Source: Corinectria fuckeliana
Lineage: Eukaryota > Ascomycota > Sordariomycetes > Hypocreales > Nectriaceae
Length of the DNA stretch: 64,000 bases
Direction: 5' to 3'
Assembly: GCA_019137255.1 (NCBI GenBank)
Contig: WPDH01000100.1
Span: forward strand, 372,001 to 436,000
In this document: positions 12,187 through 23,190 of the stretch, one piece after another
Position numbering within the stretch: position 1 is the first letter of the stretch
Layout of the letters: each line of letters opens with the position of its first letter
The notes under the pieces: generated by a model
Seen by the model: the letters and a program-made list of their open reading frames with translations, nothing else
Database searches by the model: none
Told to the model about the DNA's origin: nothing
Translations under genes and position numbers: made by a program

Positions 12187-14151
12187 TTAAACGACACGGC
12201 CCTTGACCTGCTTACGCTCCTTGACGTTTATGTCACGCCAGAATGCCACAGCAACGAAGGAAACGACCAAGACCGCGGTACCGGCGATCAGCATCATCCG
12301 CTGGGCATCGGCATATGCCTGCTGGATGGCGTGGCGAGCCACAGAGCCAACGGGGTACGAGAGCTGGACTGTTAGACTCTCGTAGATCGTCGTCAGGTTG
12401 CCCTGTTCCTCCTCGGGGAGATACTTTGCAAGGGCCTTGGGGAACATTCCCTGCCAGATGGCAGCAGCAATGGAGGAGCCAATACCGCCACCAATGCTAG
12501 AGAACATGCCCTCGACGGCAAGGACGACGGCCACGTACTGGTGAGAAACAGCCGCCATGGCCGCAGTCTGCTCGCAGATGACGATGGTGCCGCCGGCGAA
12601 GGCAATGAAGATCTGGCACATGACGATGTAGCCGATGTTGACGTCGGGCTGACGGAACTTGAGCATGAGACCGACACCGAGGATAGTGAACGGCACGCCA
12701 AAGCCCAGGCAAATCCACTTAAAGTTTCCAGTCTTGCGAATGATCAAACCAACAACAATAGCCCACAGGCAAGACCCGATGGTGTAAATGTTGGATACGT
12801 AGCTAGCCTCGGTGACACTGAGGTCGTTGACAACTTGCAAGAAGCTGCTAAAGTAGCCGTCCCAGCAGTAGAAGCTGACGAAGACTGAGCCCGCAAGGAT
12901 GCAGGCACCCATGAAAGTACGGTCGAGGAAGAGATGGTAGGGGAGAAACTTGACGGGCGCAAAGAACTTTTCCCAGATGGCGAAGCCCACTATGAGGAGG
13001 AAGCCGAAAATTAGGAAGCAGATGATGATGGGTGCGCGCCACTGCTCGCTCTGGTAGGAGTAGATGTTGAAGGGCAGCAGGAACAGCGAGATACCGGCGG
13101 TAAGGAGGAGCAAGCCGATGGCATCGAACTCGCGGGCGTAGTACAGGATCGATTGGGCCATGGTGCGATTCGTCTCGCGATTGGGAATGAGGCCCATGTT
13201 CTTGGCCTTGTAGAAGTAGTACATGAACAGGCCGAAGAGCGGCATGGTGACAATGGGCATCACGATGCAGAAGACGCCAAAGCCCCATCGAAACCCGGGT
13301 CCGTTGAGGAAGGATTCGGCGATGCGGCCGCCTAGCCAGGTGGTGATGATGTAGGGCGACGAGGCGAAGGAGAACATCAAGCCTCTGTTCTTCAGGTGGG
13401 AGGTATCAGCAATGAAAATACTGAGCGAATAGTCGAGGCCATTGTATCTATGGTTTCCATTAGCCTTCTAGGACATTTGGTGCTGTACGATCCCCTTCAG
13501 CTTGACTGAGGGTTGTGCACCATTCCAGGCTTGGCGAGGAGGCGCAGCGCCACCAACCGGGGGGAACACCTAGTTTCGTAGGGCTATCCGAATAATCTGA
13601 TGGAGGTGGTGCTAGATTGCCGAGAAAAATATCCGATTAATTTGAAAGACTTACCCAATCCAGTAGAAGACTTGCGCAGCAGCGTATGTCTCGACGTTCT
13701 TGCAGGCAGCCATCATGACGAGGCCGAGGGTCAGCAGGGTGACGGAAAGGGCGTAGCCCTGAGGCCGACCGAAGACGTCGAGGATCTTGGCAAGCGTGAG
13801 CTTGAAGACGCCGCCGATGATGGAGCTGAAGATGCTGACGGTGGGCGTCAGCGAGTGCGCTTGGAAGGCGCTCGTCACGTAGGGCGTCAACGAGTTGGTC
13901 GTGCCCGACTGCATGGTCTCGACAAAGTAGATGACCCAGATCATCGCGTAGGCCATGATGAGCGCAGTCCTGGTCCACACCGTAGTGATGGCCTCGATAT
14001 TCTGCACACCGGCCTGAGCATCTTTGTTGGTGGGCTCGTAGCTGTCGGATTCGTAGTGAGTTTGGTTAATGACACCACCGGACTCCTTCTGTGCGCCGGA
14101 TTCGTCGAATGTCTCAGGAGGCGTCTGAGGCGCCACTTCGGTTGCTACTGC
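12187..14151 (-). CDS. MFS siderophore iron transporter (SIT family, MirB/SitT-like)
   Basis: Exon 1 is 14151-13655 and exon 2 is 13447-12187, with a rather long 207-nt intron (donor GTAAGT, acceptor ATAG); the join reads FYWIGYNGLDYSLSIFIADT. The product is 585 aa. The ATG at 14151 sits in ACCATGG context. A polar N-terminus of about 60 residues precedes roughly 14 hydrophobic segments. Signatures of fungal siderophore-iron MFS transporters are visible: YFVETMQSGTTNSLTPYVTSAF, KILDVFGRPQGYALSV, CWDGYFSSFLQVVNDLSVTEA, YTIGSCLWAIVVGLIIRKTG and IAAAIWQGMFPKALAKYLP. The expected role is proton-coupled uptake (or possibly export) of a ferri-siderophore such as a fusarinine type at the plasma membrane. 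It is divergent from SidF, and the shared intergenic region carries two iron-type GATA sites. Substrate assignment is by context only. Confidence 0.9.
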
Positions 14152-15433
14152 CATGGTTGCAGAGTTGAAGTGAGGCAACTCGGCACAAGTAGAGTAGCCA
14201 AGTTGGAAGAAGGGAAGAAAGACGCCGTGTCAGTGAGGAGAGACAAGAGAAAGGAACTTCAATCGTAGGAACGACGAGTCTCTTATCAACTTGTACGCTG
14301 AGACTAGTCAATACTACGTAGCACGGGATGGAGAACAAAGGGGATCCACGATCAGCACTTTGGGATGTCAATTGTAATAGCCTTGACATGTGCCGAGTTA
14401 CATAAAGGCCCGTTGCGAGCCTGTGTGGGTGGGTTCAGAAAAGCGGGAAGGCGAACTAGATGGATCGGCAAGTCAATATCAGAAGGTAGCAGCTTGTGAC
14501 TACCCTTGGCCCAAGTAGTTTCAGAATGAAATCGCCAGATTCGGAAATAAGGAACGAACAATTTTGATCTGAGGAGATGACAGGAATTGCTCTGATTTGG
14601 CCCCGGCATGGAGAAGGCATCCACACAGCCATTGGTGCTTGCCCGAATCTAGACCTTGGAAAAGCTCACCGGGTCCAATAGTCTATGGCTCTAATATCCT
14701 TGGAGTTTGGCTTCACGGATTTGGCCGCGAAGGAGGGTATCCCCTTCTCATGAGGCCACGAGACCTGTCGGAAATGGGCAGTCGGATCCGGAAATGTACC
14801 TTCATAGTCTCGACGCGAGTCGTGACATTTGCGGATCATGTGAGACATGATGCAGAGAAAACACATGGAGCACACGTTCTCCGCCACATCCCGGAGCCCT
14901 AGCCTTATAAGACGTGGGATAGATAATCTCTGGAGGTGTTTTGATCAGGGAAGCAGAACGCTTTGGTTGGCTCGCTGTACGAGCTCTTAGCATTGGGCCT
15001 CCCACTAGACCTGCACAGGGCTAATATGGCAGGCTGGTCTTGGCGGCAACTGCCAGCTTGAATTGGATAGTTACGCCGAAGCTTCATCCACGTTCCACCG
15101 GCGATGGAGCTTGTAAGTTGGAGGATGGAGTTGTCGACGAGGCCTGGGCCGCCATGGCCTCTGCTTCTGCTGTCTAAGCCTTGTTAGGATGGACCTGTAT
15201 GCGTGGTGATCCTTGGAGAACTACGGGGTCACGATCGGTGGACTAAACGATGGATCGAAATCCTGGCCAAGAGGTGGTTCAAAGTGACGCGCCAGATCAT
15301 TCACCTCTTTAGGGGCGAGGATATGGATTGGGCACGGACCCAAACCGGGACTAGCGCAGAAGCGGTATCAATCCTCCTACATAGTAGGTCGATCTCCAGC
15401 CAATGAAAATAGGGATTGATTAAGGTGAGGTTT

Positions 15434-15442
15434 TTATCTGAT
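15434..15442 (-). promoter_or_regulatory. SreA-type iron GATA site (ATCAGATAA on minus strand)
   Basis: Perfect word in the shared promoter of the SIT transporter and SidF, about 0.9 kb from the SidF ATG and 1.3 kb from the transporter ATG. A CCAAT box lies 30 bp to its left. Confidence 0.55.
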
Positions 15443-15556
15443 CAGTGGCTAGCTCAGGCAGGCGGTCGGGCACGGCAGAACAAACATCCAAGACCTTGTT
15501 TGGGAGGGGCGTGTGAACTCGGTACGGAATGACCGGGGACGCCTCGTCCGTTGAGG

Positions 15557-15565
15557 TTATCAGAT
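15557..15565 (-). promoter_or_regulatory. SreA-type iron GATA site (ATCTGATAA on minus strand)
   Basis: Second perfect word, 115 bp right of the last one and about 0.76 kb from the SidF ATG. Paired sites are common in promoters bound by this GATA family. Confidence 0.55.
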
Positions 15566-16322
15566 CCGCTTTGCACGCTGGTGCAGGAAGCCACTCCACG
15601 CCGCGCGGTACCGGGTTGTACAAGTCGTACATAGCGTGCCATGAAACCTCCTCATGAGAGCTCGAGTGGTGCTTGTGGGCCTCGCTGTGCCGACTACGCG
15701 GTCCTCTCCACCCCACGAGCTCCAGTTTGGCACTGGATAGTTACGCTCTCGTACCGAGGGGGTAAACTCTCCAGCACTGGCGGTGTCGTCTCCGACTTCG
15801 TCTCCGACTCTGTCTCTCGTACCGCTTGTGTACCTCTGTCTCGGTCAGTAAGGGGGAGGCAGTGTGGGGGTATGGCACGGTAATGGGCGTGTGGGCAAGA
15901 GACAGGCCATTGCCCACTCATGAAGCCAACGCACTACTAGCCTGCACTAGGATTCTTTTCTGGGAAGTCCCACGCATCATGATTGATAATTCGGTGTGCA
16001 GTGTCGAAGCCGCGGCAGGTTACGCAATGGCGTAGACTACCCACCACGAATCTTGCTGCAAGTCGAAGCCCAAGCCAAGCGCCCCGGCTAGCTGGGAACC
16101 GAGAAGTCGGGGCGCTGGTACACGAAGGACCGAAGCTGAAGACGAAGTCCCTAGTGGTGAGGGTGGACTGCGGAATATTTCGTTATGGCGGATGGATGCG
16201 GCCGACTGTCCTTTTTGCGAATAGCCTCGTGAACCGGTGAATCGTTGTTTCCTGCTTTCATATTCCTCACAATTCCCTTTCGAGATCCTGCCTGCGTTAG
16301 CCAGACGCACAATTCCTCAGTG

Positions 16323-17757
16323 ATGGCGTTGCCAGTAGCCTTCTTTGCCCTTCCGGCCGACGAGGTCGTCATCAAGCTGCCACACCCGTACCAGACTGAG
16401 TACACCATCCGGGAGGCCTCAGCACCTTCTAATATCACAATTAAGACTCCCGTTTATCAAATCGTCCACAAGTCGACCGCGAACTCCAAGCCCGTGCCTT
16501 TTGAACTCCACAACTCTCGCCTCGTCTTCACTGGCCCCATCGACTTCAAGTCGAGCGAGCTTCCGACCTCCGGCGATAATAGCTCTTGGGCTCGCGCTCG
16601 ACGCTCGCCTTGTGTCGCTTTCCACTGGCAAGGTGCTGAAGCGCCAACCCTGGCTCAGGCATGGCTGCTTGTGTATGCCCTCTTCTCTCTGCGACCGGCC
16701 AACGAGTCCTTCCGTCTCGAGCTTCACGGCGCCAATGCCATAGTCCTGGGTCGCCAGCTCAGAGACGTCCTGCTCGCCGTTGAGCACCCGCTCAAGGCGC
16801 GCGAGAAGCGAGAGCCTTCGACCAAGACCGACGAGAGCCTCGTGCTCGTGCTGCGCAGCACCTTCTGGCAAGGTGCTGGCTCACCGTTTGGCCCTCGGCC
16901 TGTCTGGTGCCCGGACGAGTCGCCGTCCTCGCTGCCGTCTTCGAACTCTCTGGGTTCGTACCCTCTGACGGCCCTCCAACATACGATGACCTTCTCCTCG
17001 GCCGGTGATTCCCAAGACCCCGACAGATACCAGAAGTCGTGGCACCCGATCCGACCCGCCAAGCCGGCTCCCGGCGCCATCATCTATAGCCGATGGATCC
17101 CTCACCTCAAGGAGACCTTCTCCATGATCTCGCTCGACTACGAGGATGCCGAGCATCTGCGCCTGTTCCATGAGTGGCAGAACGACCCCCGCGTCACCCA
17201 GGGCTGGAACCAGACTGGAACTCTTGAGCAGCACCGCGAGTACCTCCGCAACATGCACGAAGACCCCCACCAGATTGCCCTCCTGGCCAAGTGGGATGAC
17301 ACCTACTTTGCCTACTTCGAGGTTTACTGGGCCAAGGTAAGCACCTAGTCCTCTTTCCGCTTCTGTGCCGTATGCGCTGACGACTCTTTCACAGGAGGAT
17401 CCCCTCGGTGGCTACTACGATGCCGGCGACTTCGACCGAGGCCGCCACTCGCTGGTCGGCGACGTGCGCTTCCGCGGCCCGCATCGCGTGTCGGCCTGGT
17501 GGAGCAGCTTGATGCACTACCTGTACCTTGACGACCCGCGCACCATGAATGTCGTGGGCGAGCCAAAGGAGACCAACTCGACCGTCGTCATGTACGACTT
17601 CATCCACGGCTTCGGGCTCGAGAAGTTTGTCGATTTGCCGGGCAAGCGCAGCGCATTCATGCGGTGCTCGCGTGAACACTTCTTCCAGCTGTGCCCTCTC
17701 GCGGATAACGAGAAGGTCATCGGCGGCATCAGGCTCGGCTTGGTACCCAAGCTGTAG
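16323..17757 (+). CDS. sidF: SidF-type N5-hydroxyornithine acyltransferase (siderophore biosynthesis)
   Basis: Exons 16323-17336 and 17395-17757, with a phase-0 58-nt intron (GTAAGC..ACAG); product 458 aa, close to the usual SidF length of about 460. The N-terminal half is the divergent SidF region. The C-terminal half is a GNAT-like IucA/AlcB-related acyltransferase domain with IIYSRWIPHLKETFSM, LFHEWQNDPRVTQGWN, TGTLEQHREYLR, DDTYFAYFEVYWAKEDPLGG, RGRHSLVGDVRFRGPHRV and DLPGKRSAFMRCSREHFF. By family knowledge it transfers anhydromevalonyl from CoA to N5-hydroxyornithine on the way to fusarinines/TAFC. The C-terminus is PKL, a PTS1-like tripeptide consistent with the peroxisomal location known for Aspergillus SidF. 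It is divergent from the SIT transporter and convergent with the SidI-like ligase. Iron repression is inferred from the GATA words upstream. Confidence 0.93.
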
Positions 17758-18247
17758 TCTAGACATGAGTACCAGCCTGATAAGGGGTTCCATTAGTGAC
17801 AGCTTTTTTTTGATATAAAAGTTTTGCGTTTTGCCACGGTTGGTAGAGAAACTGGGAAGTGTGTTGGTCGAGTTGCGGGTGAGGATACCCGCGCATGTAC
17901 CTTAGGACTACTACTTAGTACAGTGTGTACTTATAGCGGGAAGAATACAAGTGCTGACGGAAATTCCCCGACGAACCAACACAGAGCGATACATACAGTC
18001 AAGCGAACCAACAGATTTAAGGCAGAAGGCTGGGTACAGGTGAAAGCCTAAGATTCCTGTCTTATCTTTTGAATTCTGCCCAAGTATGTACCTACTACCT
18101 AGATACCTACTACCTAGATATAGTACCTACCTTACTTAGTAGTTAGTAGGTACTTAGGTACCTGTGCAAGTGCATTTCTACGTCCGCTAACTTCCTTCCA
18201 TCATCATCATTTAAGTGCCAAAATATACCTGCACCAAACAACGACAT
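17758..18247. other. convergent intergenic between SidF and SidI-like genes
   Basis: 490 bp holding both 3' ends. It contains a T-run with ATATAAA near 17802-17820 and the TACCTA repeat listed separately. No gene seen. Confidence 0.6.
18089..18163. repeat. short TACCTACTACCTAGA direct repeat with downstream inverted copies
   Basis: Two adjacent 15-bp units (18089-18103 and 18104-18118) are followed by partly complementary TAGTAGTTAGTAGGTA-type sequence up to about 18163. The stretch could fold into a hairpin. Similar TACCTAGGTA motifs occur near 47750, so this is a recurring intergenic motif of this genome rather than a gene-specific element. Confidence 0.6.
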
Positions 18248-20120
18248 CTACAACTTGGAGGTATTCGCTTGCTTCTTCAATATATCGTCGCCCAGCTTGG
18301 CCATCTCGAACTTTCGCACCTTGCCGCTGCCCGTCAACGGCACCGACGTCGGGACGTTGCTCTGGCCTAGCCAGAAGACGTGCGTTGGCGACTTGTGGCC
18401 ACCGAGCTTCTTGCGGACCCAGTCACGCAGCTCCTGGTCGGTCGGTTGGCTCTGGGTCTCGGCCACCTCGACGAAGGCGCCGACGACTTCGCCGTAGTGC
18501 TCGTTCTTGAGACCGACGACGATGGCTCGCGAGAGCGAGGGGTGGGCCATTAGGCGCTCCTCGATCTCAAGAGGGTAAATGTTCTCTCCGCCTGAAGAAC
18601 CGGGTTAGCTTGGGTCTATGGGAAGGCAAAGGGGAGCAATCAAGCATACCTCGGATAATGATGTCCTTGAAGCGGCCGGTAATGCTGCAATAGCCGTTTT
18701 CGTCAAAGACGGCTTCGTCGCCAGTGTGCAGCCACAGGACACCCGACGAATCTCGGATCATGCACTCATTCGTCTTCTCTGAATTGTTCCAATATCCGGC
18801 CTGGAGCTGGTATCCGCCAATGCACAGCTCGCCTCGCACGCCGACGGGAACCGTGCTACCATCACGGTCTACAATCTTCGCCTGGGCATGGGGCATCAAC
18901 GTACCGACGGTCGTCAGTCGCTTGTCAATCGCATCGTCCGTGAAGGCATTGAAGCAGGTTGGGGACGCTTCGGTCAAACCGTAGCTGCTGGTGAACTCGG
19001 TCATGCCAAACCGGTTGACCAGGAGCTCCATTAGGTATCGCGGCACGGGGGCACCGGCGATGATACCTGTGCGCAGGTTATCACAGTTGAAGCCTTCGGG
19101 CCACTTTGCCTGGAACAGAGAGTCGAACATGGCAGGAACACCATGGATCGCAGTGCATTGCTCGTCGGAAATTGCCTCGAGAGTGGCTGGGATGTCGAAA
19201 ACCTCGGCCGGATACACGATCTTACCGCCATGGGTAATGACGGCAAGGAGTCCAAGGACGAGGCCGAAGCAGTGGAATAGCGGCGGAGGACAGCAAAGAA
19301 TATCCGCAGGAGTAAGCCGCATTCGGTCTCCGATAAAGCGTGAGTTGTTGACCAAATTGCTGCGGTCTGGTCAGTTTCCTACTTTCTCCGTTGTGCCCAT
19401 GCTTTGCACATCATGTCATCGTGGGTCTGTTCCCCGCTACACTTACTGGTGGGTGAGCATGGTCGCTTTGGGCAAGCCCGTCGTGCCGCTCGTAAACTGC
19501 AGGTTGACTACCTGATGGGGAAGCACCTTGCTCATGGCTCGATATAACCGTTGGTGGCTTTGCCGCCGACCCGACTGGATGAGCTCATCATATGTTGGGT
19601 ATTTGCCTGAGTTGTCGTCCCTGAGCATGACAACCTTTGGAGCTTTCTTCTTATTCTCGAGCTCGTTGAGCAGCTGGGTGTTGTCGAGCCGGCCAATACG
19701 GGGCGTGGTGAACAAGACCTTGCAATCGGTGAACTTGAGGCCGTACATGGCCTCAGTGGGCGTGTACGTGTTGTTGAGGATGACGAGGATGGCTCCAATC
19801 TTGGCCACGGCGAAGAAGACGGCCGCGTACTGTTCGCAGTTTCCGGCCATGATTCCGACTCGGTCGCCCACACCAAGGCCCATGTCGAGAAGCGCCTGCG
19901 ACAGCGCCGAGCTCTGCTGGTTGAGATCATTGTACGTCCACCGGGCTCCCGTCCACGGAATGATAAGGCACTCCTGGTTGCCGTGCTGGTAGGTTTGGAG
20001 CTCGAGGAGTTCGCCAAGGGTTAGATCGACGAGTGGAGGGTCGACGGGGCCGGAGAGCAACGACATTTTCTGCGTTGGCCTCGTGGGCTCGGGCTGGATG
20101 TGTGAGGGATCGACGGTCAT
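18248..20120 (-). CDS. sidI: SidI-type acyl-CoA ligase (mevalonyl-CoA synthetase family), PTS1 ending
   Basis: Exons 20120-19447, 19359-18650 and 18591-18248; joins read TMLTHHNLVNNSRF and IIIRGGENIYPLEIEERL. Product 575 aa. The open frame upstream of 20120 has no ATG before a TGA, so MTVDPSH is the start. ANL-superfamily motifs are complete: LQFTSGTTGLPKATMLTH (nucleotide loop), SYGLTEASP, GELCIGGYQLQAGYWN, TGDEAVFDENGYCSITGRFKD and GSGKVRKFEM with the catalytic C-terminal lysine. It ends SKL, a perfect PTS1. Aspergillus SidI activates mevalonate for SidF in peroxisomes but is reported to use a PTS2; here a C-terminal PTS1 is seen. Pairing tail-to-tail with SidF supports the SidI call. A related medium-chain acyl-CoA ligase with another acid is the alternative. 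One iron-type GATA word lies 0.56 kb upstream. Confidence 0.85.
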
Positions 20121-20682
20121 GATGTGCAATGGCAGCGACGACAAGCAAGCCACGGATCCGATCTCGCCCTGGGGTTGCAAACCTCAAGCAAGACTTTCAG
20201 GAAGGTGCTCTAGTCTGGGGCAGTCGGTCCATATGCGATTGATGGTCGCCATCAACATCCACGGCGAAGCCCGCCAGCGCGCGCAACCCCTGTTCACCCG
20301 TTTTCTCAGCTTTTGCGTTGCAGACCCACTGCTTCTGCCATCACGGAACTTCTGGACGTGGGGCACGCAGAAAGGGCGCATCTCCATAGTCGAGGAGGAC
20401 AGAGAATCTGCACGGCGCTGATGCGGCAATTACTTCCGGGATCTTGGTGCAGAGACCCTGTCGCCATCGACGTCGCGCTAGCTTGCGACCATTCGCCTCT
20501 TGCGCCCCATTCTCTGACTCCTGGGTTGTTTTCTAGGATCCTGGAGGGATTCAGTCCATTCGTCACCCTTCTGAGCACGCTCCGGTAATGACGCCGGTCG
20601 TGGGCTCATGCACCAAGCCCTCTAGCGTCGCTTTTCGGTCTCTGGTAGGAGGGAAAAAACCACAAGCGCATCTAATCTGATG

Positions 20683-20691
20683 ATCTGATAA
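20683..20691 (+). promoter_or_regulatory. SreA-type iron GATA site, ATCTGATAA
   Basis: Perfect ATCWGATAA 563 bp upstream of the SidI-like ATG (20120, minus strand). A near-copy (ATCTGATGA) immediately precedes it. Confidence 0.55.
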
Positions 20692-21054
20692 GATGAGTGG
20701 TCCACCTCGAGCACGCTCCACAATAGCTCTAAGGACACCCCGCCCAGACCGAAACCGGCCGATTGATTTTTTTTATCTAGTCAACTAAAGCAGAGTGGAG
20801 CGTATCCTCTCACTCCATTATTACATACACGATTGGAGTCCCTCAAGAATACGATATCTTGGAGGTTGTGCGAGCTCAGCGCTCAGGTCCATTTTTATTT
20901 CTGCCCTGCAGCTCGCTGCCAGGGTCTCGGTGGATGGCATACTAAGTACTCTACCAATATACGCAGGGATGGCTCAGGGCAGTTGGAGCTTGAGCTTGGA
21001 GGGAGAGATCACCACATCATCTTGCTAGGTGGGTGGCATCGCCTAACATTACAG

Positions 21055-21055
<1 letters not shown>

Positions 21056-21096
<41 letters not shown>

Positions 21097-21121
21097 NNTC
21101 CCGACCCCCCCCCCCCCCCCC
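21056..21121. repeat. poly-C homopolymer interrupted by NN (probable assembly scar)
   Basis: About 41 consecutive C, then NN at 21097-21098, TCCCGA, and 17 more C. Such a run is unlike the rest of the window, and the ambiguous bases show that the sequence was not resolved here. It may hide a longer homopolymer or a small gap. Confidence 0.8.
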
Positions 21122-22329
21122 GTACTAGCTCCTCCGGCGGCCATCTTGCGCGGGATGGCTATGGAGGCGATGTATGGAGACGGTTTCCTTGGCACTAGGT
21201 ACCCACGTAGGTGTTCACGAAGCCGCTTCCCTCACCCAGTACACCTAGAACTGACGTGTTTGAGGCCATGCGTCGGTCTTTGGAGTCACCGTAGACAGGA
21301 GAACAGGAAGGATTTCGCTTGTAGTCTCACTCCTTTACACGAATAACAACAAACAGCACTGGGGCAACTTGAAGCTGACTCTCTCACTACCTAAGCTGGC
21401 GCATGGCGCCCCAAGCGCAGCGCCTAAGCCCTATTTCGGCATTTTCATCCCAAGCCGCATGCCACTTCCCGGGACATCGATGGACTTGAACGGTTCTGAT
21501 GCCATGGCCTCAGGCTTCGGCTTCGTAGCACAGACCGGGCGGTCTTGGCGGCGCATAAGGTAAAAGTCTTGCGGGTGTCGGATGGCATCCATGCGTAGGT
21601 GCGCAGCATGGACGAGGGGGGTTCCTTGCAACCCTCGTGTGATATCCTTTGTGTCCCAAGTGCTTGTACAAACCACTCATTAAGACAATTCTCGAGAGGC
21701 CTTGTTAAAAACGTGAGACGTTGCGGCACTAACAGCTGGACTTTATGAGGAGAACAATCGTCTCGTCTGTTGGTTATAAGGAGAGACTGAACCAGTCGGA
21801 ACACCAGACGAAAGAGGTACAGGAACTTCCTGTGGAAGATTCAGTGCCCCGAAAATTTGCTTGTGTATTCCCGACATTGCATCGTTTTTCACTTTTTCCC
21901 CACGCATATGATCGCCATCCCCAGATGACCGTTCTTCCACGTGGTTCAAGATTCGGGTGTTGAGGAGCTTCTTAGAGACTAGTTCCCGTCCACTCATGCA
22001 TGATCTTCGATCCGGATAGATGCAGATCTCTCCAGTCTGGGGGAGTAGGTGACTCCATCCTGACGTAGAGTCCGTGGGTCCATCGAGGATCCGATGAGAG
22101 GACCCCATACTCAACGTTACTCTGTATGCAATGTAACTATTGTTCATGGCAATATGACTTAAAGAACAAAATGACCCTTTAAAGATAAGACGAGGATGTT
22201 TGGTCGTCGCAAGGTAGTTAGTAGATGCTTTTACTACAGTAGCTACGCCTAAGTCAAAACAGAAGTCTTAGGAAGCCCGATCATGAGCACCGGGTCCTCC
22301 TTGTAATAACTTAACGCCGGGATCTTTGG

Positions 22330-23190
22330 CTTATCGCCCCTAAATGGTGTCTTCATCACAGACAGCACGGGCAAGCTGTAGAATATAACCATCTCTCATA
22401 GTGGAAATTACACCAGCAAAGTTATTGCTCCCGCTCAGTTTATGAGCGACCACTCTGCGAGACGGGCAATCTTATCCAGCGTGAGAACTACGGCGGCCTG
22501 CAGTCTAACTAGGGAGAGAACTAGCCCGGAATCGGGCTCGAGAAGTAGCTGCGACGGGCGTAGGGCGAGCTGCTCAGCGTCGAAGCCAAGTTCATAGCAA
22601 GCTTAAGTACTTATTACTCTAATGTCGATCAAGTGCCTACCTCTACCATGACCACGGTGAGGCAATGAACTCAGGCAAGTCCCTGATTTAATATGTCGAC
22701 ACCTTGAATACTAAGACTAGCATGGTGGATTCGCCCTCAGTTTCCTGCTTTTTCCTGTGCCGGTTACCAACCAGTTGCCGACTCTGTCTTAGAAGCTTAT
22801 GTGCCTATTGGACACGCGCCCAAGAACTATATTACTGTAACTGTAACCCCGGCCGTCTGAGCACTCATTATGTTTCAGAACATCAACAGTAACGACGTGG
22901 TCTTTGGCAAGGCCCTGCGGGCCGAGACGGCCTTTTCATGGAGTCAGCCTTGCTGCTTCGATATCTGCGAACTTCCGACGAACCCATCCATCTTCCCTAA
23001 CACGACTGATAACAAATTCACCGACTAAATACTGCAAGCCATCTAGTCACCACTGGCGACGCCAAAGATACCCTGGAGGCACTCAAGTTCAATCTTTGCG
23101 CCCTTATTCTGGTGTGCTCCATCGACCCCAGCGGCTTCCCCGTCATGGCAAGACTTTACTCCGAGGTTGCTCCCCTGAAGTAGCGACTTA
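22330..23190 (+). pseudogene. unidentified decayed coding remnant
   Basis: Several protein-like fragments on the plus strand are separated by stops and frame changes: SLNG-like FGLSPLNGVFITDSTGKL (about 22330-22385), NITISHSGNYTSKVIAPAQF (about 22390-22445), LEAYVPIGHAPKNYITVTVT (about 22790-22850), DVVFGKALRAETAFSW (about 22895-22945), then LEALKFNLCALILVCSIDPS (about 23070-23130). The low-complexity-free, alternating hydrophobic pattern suggests a former protein, possibly secreted or enzymatic. I do not recognise the family, and the fragments may not all belong to one gene. Confidence 0.25.

Larger units (their letters stand above)
14152..16322. other. divergent promoter region between SIT transporter and SidF
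   Basis: About 2.2 kb without a supported gene. It holds two perfect reverse-oriented ATCWGATAA words (15434 and 15557) and a CCAAT pentamer at 15400-15404, 30 bp from the first, which is the kind of element used by the CCAAT-binding complex with HapX. Open frames in this stretch (for example 15694-15921 minus) show no protein-like pattern. Confidence 0.6.

Noticed and set aside
13561..13600. AATCTGATGG near-match to an iron GATA site in the transporter intron
   Set aside because: It does not complete ATCWGATAA and lies in an intron.
15640..15920. possible small gene in the SIT/SidF promoter
   Set aside because: Both-strand open frames here lack ordered hydrophobic pattern, and the stretch lies among the regulatory words of the two divergent genes.
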